This document shows, piece by piece, positions 42,661-51,822 of a DNA stretch of 64,000 bases (position 1 is its first letter; each line of letters opens with the position of its first letter). The position numbers were made by a program, and so were the translations under genes. Origin of the DNA: Mesorhizobium sp. GTDB taxonomy: Bacteria > Pseudomonadota > Alphaproteobacteria > Rhizobiales > Rhizobiaceae. Location of the stretch: positions 248,001 through 312,000 of the forward strand of contig SAQG01000002.1 in assembly GCA_004020315.1 (NCBI GenBank), in the 5' to 3' direction. Under the pieces are notes generated by a model, which was not told where the DNA came from, did no database searches, and worked only from the letters and a program-made list of their open reading frames with translations.

Positions 42661-43566
42661 ATGGAAGATCGAATACAAGCACCCGCGGCAAGCCCTGCCC
42701 TCGCCGGCCCCGACTTTGGCAAGCTGGCGAGCTCGCTGCCGCCGCACGTCTGGTTCGGTGTGAGCGCCGTGTTCCATTATCTTGGGCCGGCTTTCGCCGT
42801 GCTGCTTTTCCCGCATGTCGGCGTACTCGGCATGGCCTGGCTCCGCATCGTCACGGCCGCCCTTGTTTTCGCGCCGCTGACCCGGCCCTGGGCGGTCTTC
42901 GCCCGCGCCGACGGGCCGACACGACTGCTGCTTCTCGCCTTTGGCGCTTGCCTCGGCGTGATGAATTGCTCCTTCTACCTGGCGCTCGACCGGCTGCCGA
43001 TCTCGCTGGTCGCGGCGATCGAATTCGTCGGCACCATCGGCGTCGCGCTGGTCGGCGTCAGAAGCCCGCGCAATCTCGCAGCCCTTGCCGTTGCCGTCAC
43101 CGGCACCTTGCTGCTGATCGATGTCAAATGGTCAAGCGATCCGATCGGCCTGTTCTGGGCCTTCCTCAACGGTGCGCTGTTCGTCGGCTATATCGTGCTT
43201 GGCCATCGCGTTGCCCGCGCCGGGGCTGGCGACGGCATCGCCGGCCTGGGCGCCGCCATGGCGGTCGCCTTCCTCATCGTGCTGCCGATCGGCTTCAGCG
43301 ATGCGCTGCCGGCTTTCTCGGCGCCGCCACTGCTCATCGCCGCCATCGGCGTCGGCATCTGCTCGTCGGTCATCCCCTATATCTGCGACCAGCTTGCCAT
43401 GTCGCGGCTGCCGCGATCGAGCTTCGCGCTGATGCTGTCGTTGCTGCCTGTTACCGCCACGCTGATCGGCGTCATTGTGCTCCGCCAGATACCCAGCCCT
43501 GCCGATTGCATCGGCATCGCGCTGGTGGTGGCCGGCGTCGCTTTTCACAAACCGGCAAATCCCTGA
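42661..43566 (+). CDS. EamA/RhtA-like transporter (DMT superfamily)
   Basis: 301 residues with about ten hydrophobic helices forming two EamA repeats. SFYLALDRLPISLVAAIEFVGTIGVALVGVRSPRN is the RhtA-type motif; RhtA exports threonine and homoserine. The divergent Lrp regulator is consistent with amino-acid export. The substrate is not proven. It ends 1 bp before the convergent dienelactone hydrolase gene. Confidence 0.88.
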   Translation: MEDRIQAPAASPALAGPDFGKLASSLPPHVWFGVSAVFHYLGPAFAVLLFPHVGVLGMAWLRIVTAALVFAPLTRPWAVFARADGPTRLLLLAFGACLGVMNCSFYLALDRLPISLVAAIEFVGTIGVALVGVRSPRNLAALAVAVTGTLLLIDVKWSSDPIGLFWAFLNGALFVGYIVLGHRVARAGAGDGIAGLGAAMAVAFLIVLPIGFSDALPAFSAPPLLIAAIGVGICSSVIPYICDQLAMSRLPRSSFALMLSLLPVTATLIGVIVLRQIPSPADCIGIALVVAGVAFHKPANP

Positions 43567-44472
43567 TCAGGCAAGCTTCTCCTTGAGAAAAGCGATCGTC
43601 CGGCCCCAAGCGAGGTCTGCTGCGTTCTTGTCGTAGCGTGCCGCGGACGTGTCATTGTTGAAGGCATGATTGGCGCCTTCATAGACATAGACCGTGTACT
43701 CGACCTTTGCTGCATCGAGTTCCTTCTTGAAGGCGTCGATACCGGCATTGATGCGGGTGTCGAGCCCGGCATAATGCAGCAGCAGCGCCGCCTTGATCTT
43801 CGGCACATCCTCGGCCTTCGGCTGCATGCCGTAATAGGCGACAGCGGCAGTCAGATCCGGCGTGTTGGCAGCCAGCGTGTTCACTGTGCCGCCGCCCCAG
43901 CAGAAGCCGACCGCGCCGACCTTGCCGTTGCCGTCCTCATGCCCCTTGAGGAAAGCGACCGTTGCGACCCCATTGGCGACGGTCTGCGCCGGATCGAGTT
44001 TGGAGAACTGCTCACGCGCCTTGTCTTCGTCGGCCGGCGTGCCGCCGAGCGGCGACAGGAAGTCCGGGGCAAGCGCCACGAACCCTTCCAGCGCCACGCG
44101 CCGCGTCACATCGCGTATATGCGGGTTGAGCCCCCTGTTCTCATGCACGACGATGACGGTGCCGAGCTTGCCGGACTGGCCGGCCGGCTTGACCAGATAA
44201 CCCTTCATCTCGCCACCGCTGCCGGGATAGCTGATGTCCTCGCCCGTCACGCGCGAATCGTCCTCGGCAACGATCGCCGCCCGGGCTGAATTCGCCGCCA
44301 GCAGCGGTGCGATTGCGGCGGCGGCCGCACCTGATCCGGCAAGCCTGGTCAACTGTTCCATGAAGCGCCGCCGGTCGAGCGTCAGATGCGTGTATTCATC
44401 ATAGGCGTCGATCATCGCCTGAGTAATGGCGGGTCTCGTGACGGCTGGGCTGGCAGGGCTCGGTTTTGTCAT
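43567..44472 (-). CDS. dienelactone hydrolase family protein, Tat-exported
   Basis: 301 residues from ATG 44472 (GAGGAGAG upstream). After a 35-residue lead comes a twin-arginine signal DRRRFMEQLTRLAGSGAAAAAIAPLLAANSARA, so it is probably exported folded. The alpha/beta hydrolase core has the catalytic Cys in GAVGFCWGGG, an Asp in HYAGLDTRINAG and a His in YEGANHAFNNDT: the Cys-Asp-His triad of dienelactone hydrolases. Enzymes of this family open lactone rings such as dienelactone. It stands alone. Confidence 0.9.
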   Translation of the reverse strand: MTKPSPASPAVTRPAITQAMIDAYDEYTHLTLDRRRFMEQLTRLAGSGAAAAAIAPLLAANSARAAIVAEDDSRVTGEDISYPGSGGEMKGYLVKPAGQSGKLGTVIVVHENRGLNPHIRDVTRRVALEGFVALAPDFLSPLGGTPADEDKAREQFSKLDPAQTVANGVATVAFLKGHEDGNGKVGAVGFCWGGGTVNTLAANTPDLTAAVAYYGMQPKAEDVPKIKAALLLHYAGLDTRINAGIDAFKKELDAAKVEYTVYVYEGANHAFNNDTSAARYDKNAADLAWGRTIAFLKEKLA

Positions 44473-44760
44473 GACGCTCTCCTCGGCTTGGGGAAACAGT
44501 CCCGCCGCGCAAGATAGGATAGACGCTCGCATGGTCCAGTCACGGATCAGTGAGGCCCAGCATGCAGCGCCTTCGGCGCGTCGAAGGCCTATCTTCTGGT
44601 CTCTGCACGAAAACCGTGATGCGAACGCGCCAGGCTGTAATCACATCTTTGTAATCTTTGGAAATCGCTGGCAAATCTTAACGATCCTGCCACAATATTA
44701 AGGGACCCTGTTGATAACCTCGCCTAACCTGGGCGGCTCCGACAGAGGAGAAAAGCTCCA

Positions 44761-44922
44761 ATGACCTTCTCCACCCCGATCCTTGCAAGCGCATTCGTGC
44801 TCGCCGCCGCTGCCCTGCTGGCGCTGCGGTCCGCCGCCTTCGCTGCCGCCAGGCGATCGATGGTCACGGTGCGCAGCAACCAGCGCCGGCCTGCCGGCAA
44901 CCGCTCGAAAACCAGCGACTGA
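44761..44922 (+). CDS. possible 53-residue membrane protein
   Basis: A reading frame starting MTFSTPILASAFVLAAAALLAL and ending RPAGNRSKTSD, with AGAGGAG upstream of the ATG. It has one hydrophobic segment (residues about 7-30) and a basic tail. It lies 24 bp before the next gene on the same strand. I do not recognise it, and short frames like this can occur by chance; the ribosome binding site and regular spacing favour it. Confidence 0.5.
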   Translation: MTFSTPILASAFVLAAAALLALRSAAFAAARRSMVTVRSNQRRPAGNRSKTSD

Positions 44923-44946
44923 AACCCAAGGCCGAGGGGAAAGACC

Positions 44947-45378
44947 ATGAACGTCCAGGATATCGTCAGCACCGTCTCCCAGGAAGCCGGCCTCGACCCG
45001 GCAACGGCGGAAAAGGTCGTCGGCATCATTCTTTCGGTGCTCGAGCACGAAGCGGAGGGCACGACCCTCTCCAGTTTCTTCGCCAAGATTCCGGGGGCCG
45101 ATGGCCTGGCCCAGAAATACGACGTCATGGCTGCCGGTGCGGCCTCGGGTGGTGGCCTCCTGTCGTCGCTGCAGGGCGCGCTCGGCGGCGTTCTCGGCGC
45201 AAAGACCGGCGCGCTGATCAACGGCGTCGCCGCGCTCAAGGCATCGGGTCTCGATCTGGCGCAGATCCGCCAGGCCGGCACGACGCTGATCCAGCAGGCC
45301 GAAACCGCCGCCGGCCCCCAGCTGACCAATGAGGTGCTTGCATCAGTGCCCAGCCTGAAAGGCCATCTCGGGCTTTAA
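44947..45378 (+). CDS. conserved helical protein, DUF2267-like
   Basis: 143 residues: MNVQDIVSTVSQEAGLDPATAEKVVGIILSVLEHEAEG, a helical part resembling DUF2267/DUF2780 proteins, then a Gly/Ala-rich stretch (AAGAASGGGLLSSLQGALGGVLGAKTG) and a C-terminal helix. The ATG follows GAGGGG. There is no signal peptide. The function is unknown; it may pair with the small frame just upstream. It converges with the PQQ dehydrogenase gene 9 bp away. Confidence 0.7.
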   Translation: MNVQDIVSTVSQEAGLDPATAEKVVGIILSVLEHEAEGTTLSSFFAKIPGADGLAQKYDVMAAGAASGGGLLSSLQGALGGVLGAKTGALINGVAALKASGLDLAQIRQAGTTLIQQAETAAGPQLTNEVLASVPSLKGHLGL

Positions 45379-45387
45379 AAGAATGCC

Positions 45388-47700
45388 TTATTTCGGCAGC
45401 GTATAGGCCATCACATAATCCCCCGGCTTGGTGCCGACCGAGCCATGGCCGCCGGCGACGATGACGACGAACTGACGTCCGTCGGCGACCGTATAGGTCA
45501 TCGGCGTCGACTGCCCGCCGGCCGGCAGCCGGGTCTGCCAGAGTTGTCTGCCGGTCGTCAAATCATAGGCGCGGAAAAAGTCGTCGACGGCGGCACCCAG
45601 GAAAGCGACGCCGCCGGCGGTGATCATCGGGCCGCCGATGCCCGGCACGCCGACCTTGAACGGCAGTGGCAGCGGCGTCATGTCGTAGACGGTGCCGTTG
45701 CGATGCTTGTAGACGATCTTGCCGGTCCTGAGATCGACGCCCGCGACATAGCCCCAGGGCGGCGCCTGACAGGGAATGCCGAGTGGCGACAGAAACGGCT
45801 TCAATATCACTGCGTATGGCGCACCGTCATTGCGGTTTAGGCCCTGTTCGCTGCCTTTGGTGTCGCCCGGCGGCGGCACGTCCGCGCGCGGGACCAATTT
45901 GGAGATGAACGCGAGGTATGTCGGCATGCCGAACATCACCTGCCGGACCGGATCGACTGCGACGCCGCCCCAGTTGAAGGTGCCGAAATTGCCGGGATAG
46001 ATCAGCGAGCCCTGCAGCGACGGCGGCGTGTAGCGGCCCTCGTAGCGCAATTTCAGGAACTCGATCCGGCAGGCCAGCTGATCGAACATGGTGATGCCCC
46101 ACATGTCGGCGCCGGTCAGCGGTTTCGGATTGAAGCTCAGCTCCGAAACCGGCTGCGTCGGCGAGGTGTGGTCACCCTCGATCGCGCCGCCCGGCGCCGG
46201 CACTTCGTTGACAGGGACGATCGGCTCGCCGCTGCGCCGATCGAGTACATAGAGGTCGCCCTGCTTGGTCGGCCCGACCAGCGCCGGCACGACGCCACCG
46301 GCCGTGGTGATGTCGACCAGCGTCGGCTGCGCCGGCACGTCCATGTCCCACAGATCATGATGCACGGTCTGCCGCACCCAGCGCAATTGGCCGGTGTTGA
46401 GGTCGAGCGCGGTGATCGAGGAGGAGAATTTCTCGACATTGGCGCTGCGCCCGGCGCCGAGCTGGTCCGGCGTCTGGTTGCCGAGCGGCACATAGAGCAA
46501 GCCGAGCTTCTCGTCGGCGCTCGCCGTCGACCACATGTTGGGTGAGTTGTGGGTGTAGGTCTGATCCGGCGCCAGCGGCGTCGTCTGGTCCGGATTGCCG
46601 GAATCCCAGTTCCAAATCAGGGCGCCGGTGTCGACGTCGAAGGCGCGGATGACGCCGGACGGCTCCTGCGTTGAATAATTGTCATTGACCGCGCCGCCGA
46701 CGATGATCTTGTTGGCGACGATCAGCGGCGCCGAAGTCGAATAATAATAGCCCGGCTTCGGATATGGCATGTTGGCGAGCAGGTTCAGCGTGCCACCTTC
46801 GGCAAATGCGGGACAGACCTGGCCATTCGCGGCATCGAGCGCGATCAGCCGAGCGTCGGACGTCGGCAGATAGATGCGTGATGCACAGGGTTGGCCGGCG
46901 GCGATTTTGGTATCGGCATAATAGGATACGCCGCGGCAGGTCTGGTGCTGGCGGTCCTTGTTCAACTTGATCTTGGGATCGAAGCGCCATTTCTCCTTCC
47001 CGCTCGCAGCATCGATGGCGATGGCGAAATTGTGCGGCGTGCAGATGTAGAGCGTGTCGGCAATTTTCAGCGGCGTCACCTGGTAGGTCGTCTCGCCGAT
47101 GTCGTCAGGCCCTTTCATATCGCCGGTGCGATAGGTCCAGGCCGGCTGCAAATTGGCAACGTTTTCGGGGGTGATCTGGTCGAGCGGTGAATAGCGTTGG
47201 CCATACTGCGTTCGGCCGTAATAGTGCCATTCGCCGGCTGGCACATTGCCGCCGAGATCGGCGGTCGGCGTCACCTTGTCGGTGTTGAGTTCGCCGGCAA
47301 TATCCTTTGGATCGGTCGTCATCGAATAGCCGGCGACGGCAAGCGATGCCAGCACCGCGAGGATCAGCGGCGCGCGTCCATCGGGACCGGTGAGCCCGCG
47401 CCGCGCCCACGGCGTCAGCAGCCACAACGCGATAAGCACGATGATGCCGCCGCGCGGACCGAGTTCCCACCAGTCGAAGCCGGTTTCCCAGACCGCCCAG
47501 CAGAGCGTGCCGATGACGATCGCCGCGTAGAGCCACAGCGCCATGGATTTGCGCCTGTAGAGCAGCCAGGCGGCGACGAGGAAGGCGATGCCGGCAACGA
47601 TGTAATACCAACTGCCGCCCAGCATCGCGAGCCAGATGCCGCCGCCGCCAAGCACCAGGCCGATGAGGAAAAGAATGAGGGAGGTGATGACGACAACCAA
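45388..47700 (-). CDS. membrane-bound PQQ-dependent dehydrogenase (glucose/quinate/shikimate family)
   Basis: 770 residues. About five N-terminal membrane helices (LILFLIGLVLGGGGIWLAML, IVAGIAFLVAAWLLYRR, LWLYAAIVIGTLCWAVW and so on) precede an eight-bladed quinoprotein propeller (EWHYYGRTQYGQRYSPLDQITPENVANLQPAWTYRTGD; HTCRGV-like QHQTCRGVSYY). Such enzymes oxidise glucose, quinate or similar polyols in the periplasm and reduce ubiquinone directly. The best start is TTG 47700, with AAGGAG seven bases upstream; the open frame up to 47805 has no ribosome site. No PQQ synthesis genes are nearby. Confidence 0.92.
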   Translation of the reverse strand: MVVVITSLILFLIGLVLGGGGIWLAMLGGSWYYIVAGIAFLVAAWLLYRRKSMALWLYAAIVIGTLCWAVWETGFDWWELGPRGGIIVLIALWLLTPWARRGLTGPDGRAPLILAVLASLAVAGYSMTTDPKDIAGELNTDKVTPTADLGGNVPAGEWHYYGRTQYGQRYSPLDQITPENVANLQPAWTYRTGDMKGPDDIGETTYQVTPLKIADTLYICTPHNFAIAIDAASGKEKWRFDPKIKLNKDRQHQTCRGVSYYADTKIAAGQPCASRIYLPTSDARLIALDAANGQVCPAFAEGGTLNLLANMPYPKPGYYYSTSAPLIVANKIIVGGAVNDNYSTQEPSGVIRAFDVDTGALIWNWDSGNPDQTTPLAPDQTYTHNSPNMWSTASADEKLGLLYVPLGNQTPDQLGAGRSANVEKFSSSITALDLNTGQLRWVRQTVHHDLWDMDVPAQPTLVDITTAGGVVPALVGPTKQGDLYVLDRRSGEPIVPVNEVPAPGGAIEGDHTSPTQPVSELSFNPKPLTGADMWGITMFDQLACRIEFLKLRYEGRYTPPSLQGSLIYPGNFGTFNWGGVAVDPVRQVMFGMPTYLAFISKLVPRADVPPPGDTKGSEQGLNRNDGAPYAVILKPFLSPLGIPCQAPPWGYVAGVDLRTGKIVYKHRNGTVYDMTPLPLPFKVGVPGIGGPMITAGGVAFLGAAVDDFFRAYDLTTGRQLWQTRLPAGGQSTPMTYTVADGRQFVVIVAGGHGSVGTKPGDYVMAYTLPK

Positions 47701-47952
47701 GACGATGCTCCTTCGACTGGTGCGCGCTACGCAACGCGTCAATGGGCAACCCGGCATTGCGTCCCTGCCCCGGCACAACTTTCTCCGGCCCGCCGTGCCT
47801 GTCAAGCAAGCTCCGCGTTTTAAGCGTGGACCACGGCAAGCTCAGCGTTTTGGGGTCGCGGGCCTCTCCAGATTGCTAGTCTATGGACTGGACAGAGAAC
47901 AAAACGGAGACACTTCTGGCCTTTCGCTGCCGAATCACTACATTCGGGGGAG

Positions 47953-50622
47953 ATGTCCGGCTTTTCGGAAGATATGCCTTTTTTTGACGAACCGAACGCG
48001 CGGCCCGTGGCCCCGTCGGGCATCGCTGCGCGCGCCGTGGCTGCCCGCAGCGGCCATAACAATGCGCCCGATTATCTGAACGGGCTTAACCCCGAGCAGC
48101 GGCTGGCGGTGGAAACCACCGAAGGTCCGGTTCTGGTGCTGGCCGGCGCCGGCACCGGCAAGACGCGCGTCTTGACCACCCGCATCGCTCACATCCTCGC
48201 CACCGGCAAGGCCTTCCCCTCGCAGATCCTGGCGGTCACCTTCACCAACAAGGCGGCGCGCGAGATGAAGCAGCGCATCGGTCTGCTGATCGGCGAAGGT
48301 AATGTCGAAGGCATGCCGTGGCTCGGCACCTTCCACTCGATTGGAGTGAAGCTGCTTCGCAGACATGCCGAGCTCGCCGGGCTCAAATCCGACTTCACCA
48401 TCCTCGACACCGACGACGTCGTGCGCCTGATCAAGCAGCTCATCCAGGCCGAAGGTCTGGATGACAAGCGCTGGCCGGCCAAGCAGTTCGCCCAGATGAT
48501 CGACGGCTGGAAGAACAAGGGGCTAGGCCCTGCCGACATTCCCGAGGGCGACGCCCGCGCCTTCGCCAACGGCAAGGGCCGCGAGCTCTACAAGGCCTAT
48601 CAGGAACGGCTGAAGACGCTGAACGCCTGCGACTTCGGCGATCTTCTGTGCCACCCGATCCGCATCTTCCGCGCCTATCCGGACGTGCTGAAGGAATACC
48701 ACAAGCGCTTCCGATATATACTCGTCGACGAGTATCAGGACACCAACACTGCCCAATACATGTGGCTGCGCCTGCTGGCACAGCGGCCGGATGCCGGCCG
48801 CACTTCAACGTCAATAGATTTGCGTTCGGCCGAAGGCCGCAAGCCCGACCGGGCGTCGGCCGGCCAGGCCGCCCCCGCGGAGGCCAGCGAGCGAAGCTCG
48901 CGCGCGGCCGTGAGCGTAAATATTTGCTGCGTCGGCGACGACGACCAGTCGATCTACGGCTGGCGCGGGGCCGAGGTCGACAACATCCTGCGCTTCGACA
49001 AGGATTTCCCCGGCGCCACGATCATCCGGCTGGAGCGCAACTACCGCTCCACCGCGCATATCCTAGGCACCGCGTCCCACCTCATCGCCCACAATGAAAG
49101 CCGCTTCGGCAAGACGCTGTTCACCGAAAAGGTCGCAGAGGACGATGAGAAGGTGCATGTCCATGCCGCCTGGGATTCCGAGGAAGAGGCCCGCGCCGTT
49201 GGCGAAACCATCGAGGCCTACCAGCGGCAGAAGCACAATCTCAACGACATGGCGATTCTTGTCCGTGCGTCCTTCCAGATGCGCGAGTTCGAGGACCGCT
49301 TCGTCACGCTCGGCCTCAACTATCGCGTCATCGGCGGCCCGCGTTTCTACGAGCGCCTCGAAATCCGCGATGCGCTGGCCTTCTTCCGCGTCGTCGCGCA
49401 AGGGGCGGACGACCTCGCCTTCGAGCGCATCGTCAACGTGCCGAAGCGCGGGCTGGGCGAAGCCACCATCCGCCAGATCCACGACACCGCCAGGGCGCTC
49501 CGAATCCCGATGCTGGATGCTGCCGCCAAGCTCGCCGAGAGCGACGAGCTGAAGCCAAAGCCGCGCGCAGCGCTGCGCGAAGTCGCCGCCAATTTCGAGC
49601 GCTGGCAGAAGGCGCTGGAGACGACGCCGCACACCGAGCTCGCCGAGACCATCCTGGAGGAGAGCGGCTACACCGACATGTGGAAGAACGACCGCTCGGT
49701 GGAAGCACCCGGCCGGCTGGAAAACCTGAAAGAACTGATCCGCTCCATGGAGGAGTATGAATCGCTCCGCTCCTTTCTCGAACATGTAGCACTGGTGATG
49801 GACGCCGAGCAGAACGCCGAACTCGACGCCGTCAACATCATGACGCTGCATTCGGCCAAGGGCCTCGAATTCGAGACGGTTTTTCTGCCTGGTTGGGAGG
49901 AAGGTCTTTTTCCACACCAGCGCGCGCTCGACGAGGGCGGCCGATCCGGGCTGGAGGAAGAACGGCGGCTGGCCTATGTCGGGCTGACCCGCGCCAAGAA
50001 GAACCTGCATTTGTGGTTCGTCTCCAACCGCCGCATCCACGGCCTGTGGCAATCGACCATCCCCTCGCGCTTCCTCGATGAATTGCCGGAAGCCCATGTC
50101 GAGGTCGCGGAAAGCGGCAACTCCTATGGCGGGTACGGCAATGCCTACGGCGGCGGCTCCTTCGCCTCCGGACGGGGCGGCCAGGGGGCAGGAAGGCAGA
50201 ATCCTTATGGCGCTTCGCGCTTCGACAATGTTGGCGGCAATACAGGCGGCACTGAGAAATCCGGCGCCTTCTCCAACACTTATGCGACGCCGGGCTGGCA
50301 GCGCGCGCAACAGAACCGTACCGAGGCGACCGACCGTAACTGGGGCTCGCGTTCCGGCCACCAGGTCGAGCGCATCGGCTATGGCGAAACCGACTCCGGC
50401 TATGGCGCCGGCCGCACCTCGATCAAGGGCCGCACCATCGACGGCGAATTGGTCGCCAAATCCGTCGCTGACACGCCATCCCCCTTCAGTGTCGGCGACC
50501 GCGTCTTCCACCAGAAATTCGGCAACGGCAACATTTCCGCCATCGAAGGCAACAAGCTGACCATCGACTTCGACAAGGCCGGCCAGAAACGCGTGCTGGA
50601 TGGATTTGTCACCGGCGTGTGA
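47953..50622 (+). CDS. uvrD: UvrD/PcrA-type ATP-dependent helicase with in-frame insertion
   Basis: 889 residues, superfamily 1A 3'-5' helicase for excision and mismatch repair. Motif I AGAGTGKT is at 64-71, motif Ia VTFTNKAAREM around 95, motif II VDEYQDT at 258-264, motif III GDDDQSIYGWRGA at about 328-341, motif IV LERNYRST, and motifs V/VI in IMTLHSAKGLEFETVFLPG and LAYVGLTRAKK. Between motifs II and III, residues about 280-321 are a foreign 42-residue stretch rich in Ala, Arg and Ser that UvrD proteins normally lack. The C-terminus (residues about 710-840) is Gly/Ser/Asn-rich low complexity, then a Tudor-like end (FSVGDRVFHQKFGNGNISAIEG). Confidence 0.93.
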   Translation: MSGFSEDMPFFDEPNARPVAPSGIAARAVAARSGHNNAPDYLNGLNPEQRLAVETTEGPVLVLAGAGTGKTRVLTTRIAHILATGKAFPSQILAVTFTNKAAREMKQRIGLLIGEGNVEGMPWLGTFHSIGVKLLRRHAELAGLKSDFTILDTDDVVRLIKQLIQAEGLDDKRWPAKQFAQMIDGWKNKGLGPADIPEGDARAFANGKGRELYKAYQERLKTLNACDFGDLLCHPIRIFRAYPDVLKEYHKRFRYILVDEYQDTNTAQYMWLRLLAQRPDAGRTSTSIDLRSAEGRKPDRASAGQAAPAEASERSSRAAVSVNICCVGDDDQSIYGWRGAEVDNILRFDKDFPGATIIRLERNYRSTAHILGTASHLIAHNESRFGKTLFTEKVAEDDEKVHVHAAWDSEEEARAVGETIEAYQRQKHNLNDMAILVRASFQMREFEDRFVTLGLNYRVIGGPRFYERLEIRDALAFFRVVAQGADDLAFERIVNVPKRGLGEATIRQIHDTARALRIPMLDAAAKLAESDELKPKPRAALREVAANFERWQKALETTPHTELAETILEESGYTDMWKNDRSVEAPGRLENLKELIRSMEEYESLRSFLEHVALVMDAEQNAELDAVNIMTLHSAKGLEFETVFLPGWEEGLFPHQRALDEGGRSGLEEERRLAYVGLTRAKKNLHLWFVSNRRIHGLWQSTIPSRFLDELPEAHVEVAESGNSYGGYGNAYGGGSFASGRGGQGAGRQNPYGASRFDNVGGNTGGTEKSGAFSNTYATPGWQRAQQNRTEATDRNWGSRSGHQVERIGYGETDSGYGAGRTSIKGRTIDGELVAKSVADTPSPFSVGDRVFHQKFGNGNISAIEGNKLTIDFDKAGQKRVLDGFVTGV
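48790..48936. repeat. palindromic insertion inside uvrD
   Basis: The extra 126 bp (48790-48915) carries inverted ends (TCAATAGATTTGCGTTCGGC near 48811 against CGGCCGTGAGCGTAAATATT near 48905) and a GC-rich centre with several short palindromes (GGCCGGCC, GCGAGCGAAGCTCGC). The flanks 48807-48830 and 48913-48936 are imperfect direct copies of the native VNICCVG-coding sequence, so the insert seems to have duplicated its target. It keeps the frame open. Confidence 0.65.
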
Positions 50623-50824
50623 GAAAAGCCTTGCTCAGAAAAACGGCCCATGCAGGAGGGAGACAGGCCGGCTGCGGGCGAGCCGCCGGAGTACCGGTCT
50701 TGGCGCGCCGCGCCAGCGCGCGCATCTTCGCCCGAGACGCCGAGACGGCTGAAAGACGGCGCCCAAGCCTTCCCTCCAGCCCCTTCGATCGCCTAGGATG
50801 AGCCAAGTGCAGCAGGGAGAATCC

Positions 50825-51400
50825 ATGGGCAAAGGACGGGTTGAGGCATTTACCGATGGCGTCATCGCCATCATCATCACCATCATGGTGCTGGAATTGA
50901 AGGTGCCGCATGGCGCGGAGTTTTCCGCGTTGGCACCTCTGTGGCCGACCTTTCTCAGCTACGTGCTGTCCTTCATCTATGTCGGCATCTACTGGAACAA
51001 TCTGCACAACATGTTCCACACCGTGCAGCGCGTCGATGGCCGCGTGCTGTGGGCGAATTTGCATCTGCTGTTCTGGCTGTCGCTGATGCCCGTCACCACG
51101 GCCTTCATGGGTGAAAACCATTTCGCGCCGGTGCCTGTCGCCGTTTACGGTGTTGTCCTGGCGCTTTGCGCGACCGCCTACTTCATTCTGGTCGTCATGC
51201 TGCACCGGCTGCATGGCAACAACACTATCTTCGCCAGAGCGCTGGGCACCGACCGCAAGGAAAAGATCTCGGTGGTCCTCTACATCGCCGCCATTCCGCT
51301 GGCCTTCGCCAGTCAATGGATCAGCGTCGCGCTCTATGTGCTGGTTGCCATGATCTGGTTCGTACCGGACAGGCGGTTCGAGAGGCTGGTCGAAAAATAG
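50825..51400 (+). CDS. TMEM175-family (DUF1211) potassium channel protein
   Basis: 191 residues, about six membrane helices. The signature GRVEAFTDGVIAIIITIMVLELKVP fits the TMEM175 filter motif (R-x3-F-S/T-D-G-V-x-A-I-x2-T). Bacterial members are small homotetrameric K+ leak channels. The ATG at 50825 follows GGGAG; an ATG-like start 27 bp earlier has no site. It lies 202 bp after uvrD on the same strand. No regulator is adjacent. Confidence 0.9.
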   Translation: MGKGRVEAFTDGVIAIIITIMVLELKVPHGAEFSALAPLWPTFLSYVLSFIYVGIYWNNLHNMFHTVQRVDGRVLWANLHLLFWLSLMPVTTAFMGENHFAPVPVAVYGVVLALCATAYFILVVMLHRLHGNNTIFARALGTDRKEKISVVLYIAAIPLAFASQWISVALYVLVAMIWFVPDRRFERLVEK

Positions 51401-51406
51401 GTCTGC

Positions 51407-51688
51407 CTATTCCCGCATCGCTTTCAGCTTCTCGGCCACGGAAGCCGCGAGGTCGGCATAGCGTTCCTCCAGGCGCTCGGCGGCCTTGATCACCGAAAAA
51501 TCATGGCCGAATTTCTCCAGCGCCATGCGCAGCTTCTCGACGAATTCCGCTTGTTTTTCGAGCGCCGAAAACAGCGTCCTCACTTGCGCTTCGCTGATGT
51601 CGGGATTGGCAAGCATTTGCGAAACCTCGCGGCTCATCTGGTCGCCGGTGGCGGTCTGTTCTTTCAGGATCTCGATCCAGTCGGTCAA
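51407..51688 (-). CDS. conserved helical protein of unknown function
   Basis: 93 residues, MTDWIEILKEQTATGDQMSREVSQMLANPDISEAQVRTLFSALEKQ and so on, almost entirely amphipathic helix with a coiled-coil-like C-terminus (VIKAAERLEERYADLAASVAEKLKAMRE). There is no signal or membrane segment. I do not recognise the family; a phasin-like or stress-associated role is possible but unsupported. It converges with the TMEM175 gene 6 bp away and is divergent from the SDR gene. Confidence 0.65.
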   Translation of the reverse strand: MTDWIEILKEQTATGDQMSREVSQMLANPDISEAQVRTLFSALEKQAEFVEKLRMALEKFGHDFSVIKAAERLEERYADLAASVAEKLKAMRE

Positions 51689-51822
51689 TCGGTAATCTCC
51701 TTCTTACACGGACAGCATGCGCAGCGCCTGCCGATATGGTCAACCCAAGGACACCAAAGCGGCTTGCGCGAGCCCGTCGCCGCGTTAAGTTCGGCGCAAC
51801 CTGAACAAGGACACTATCGCCC

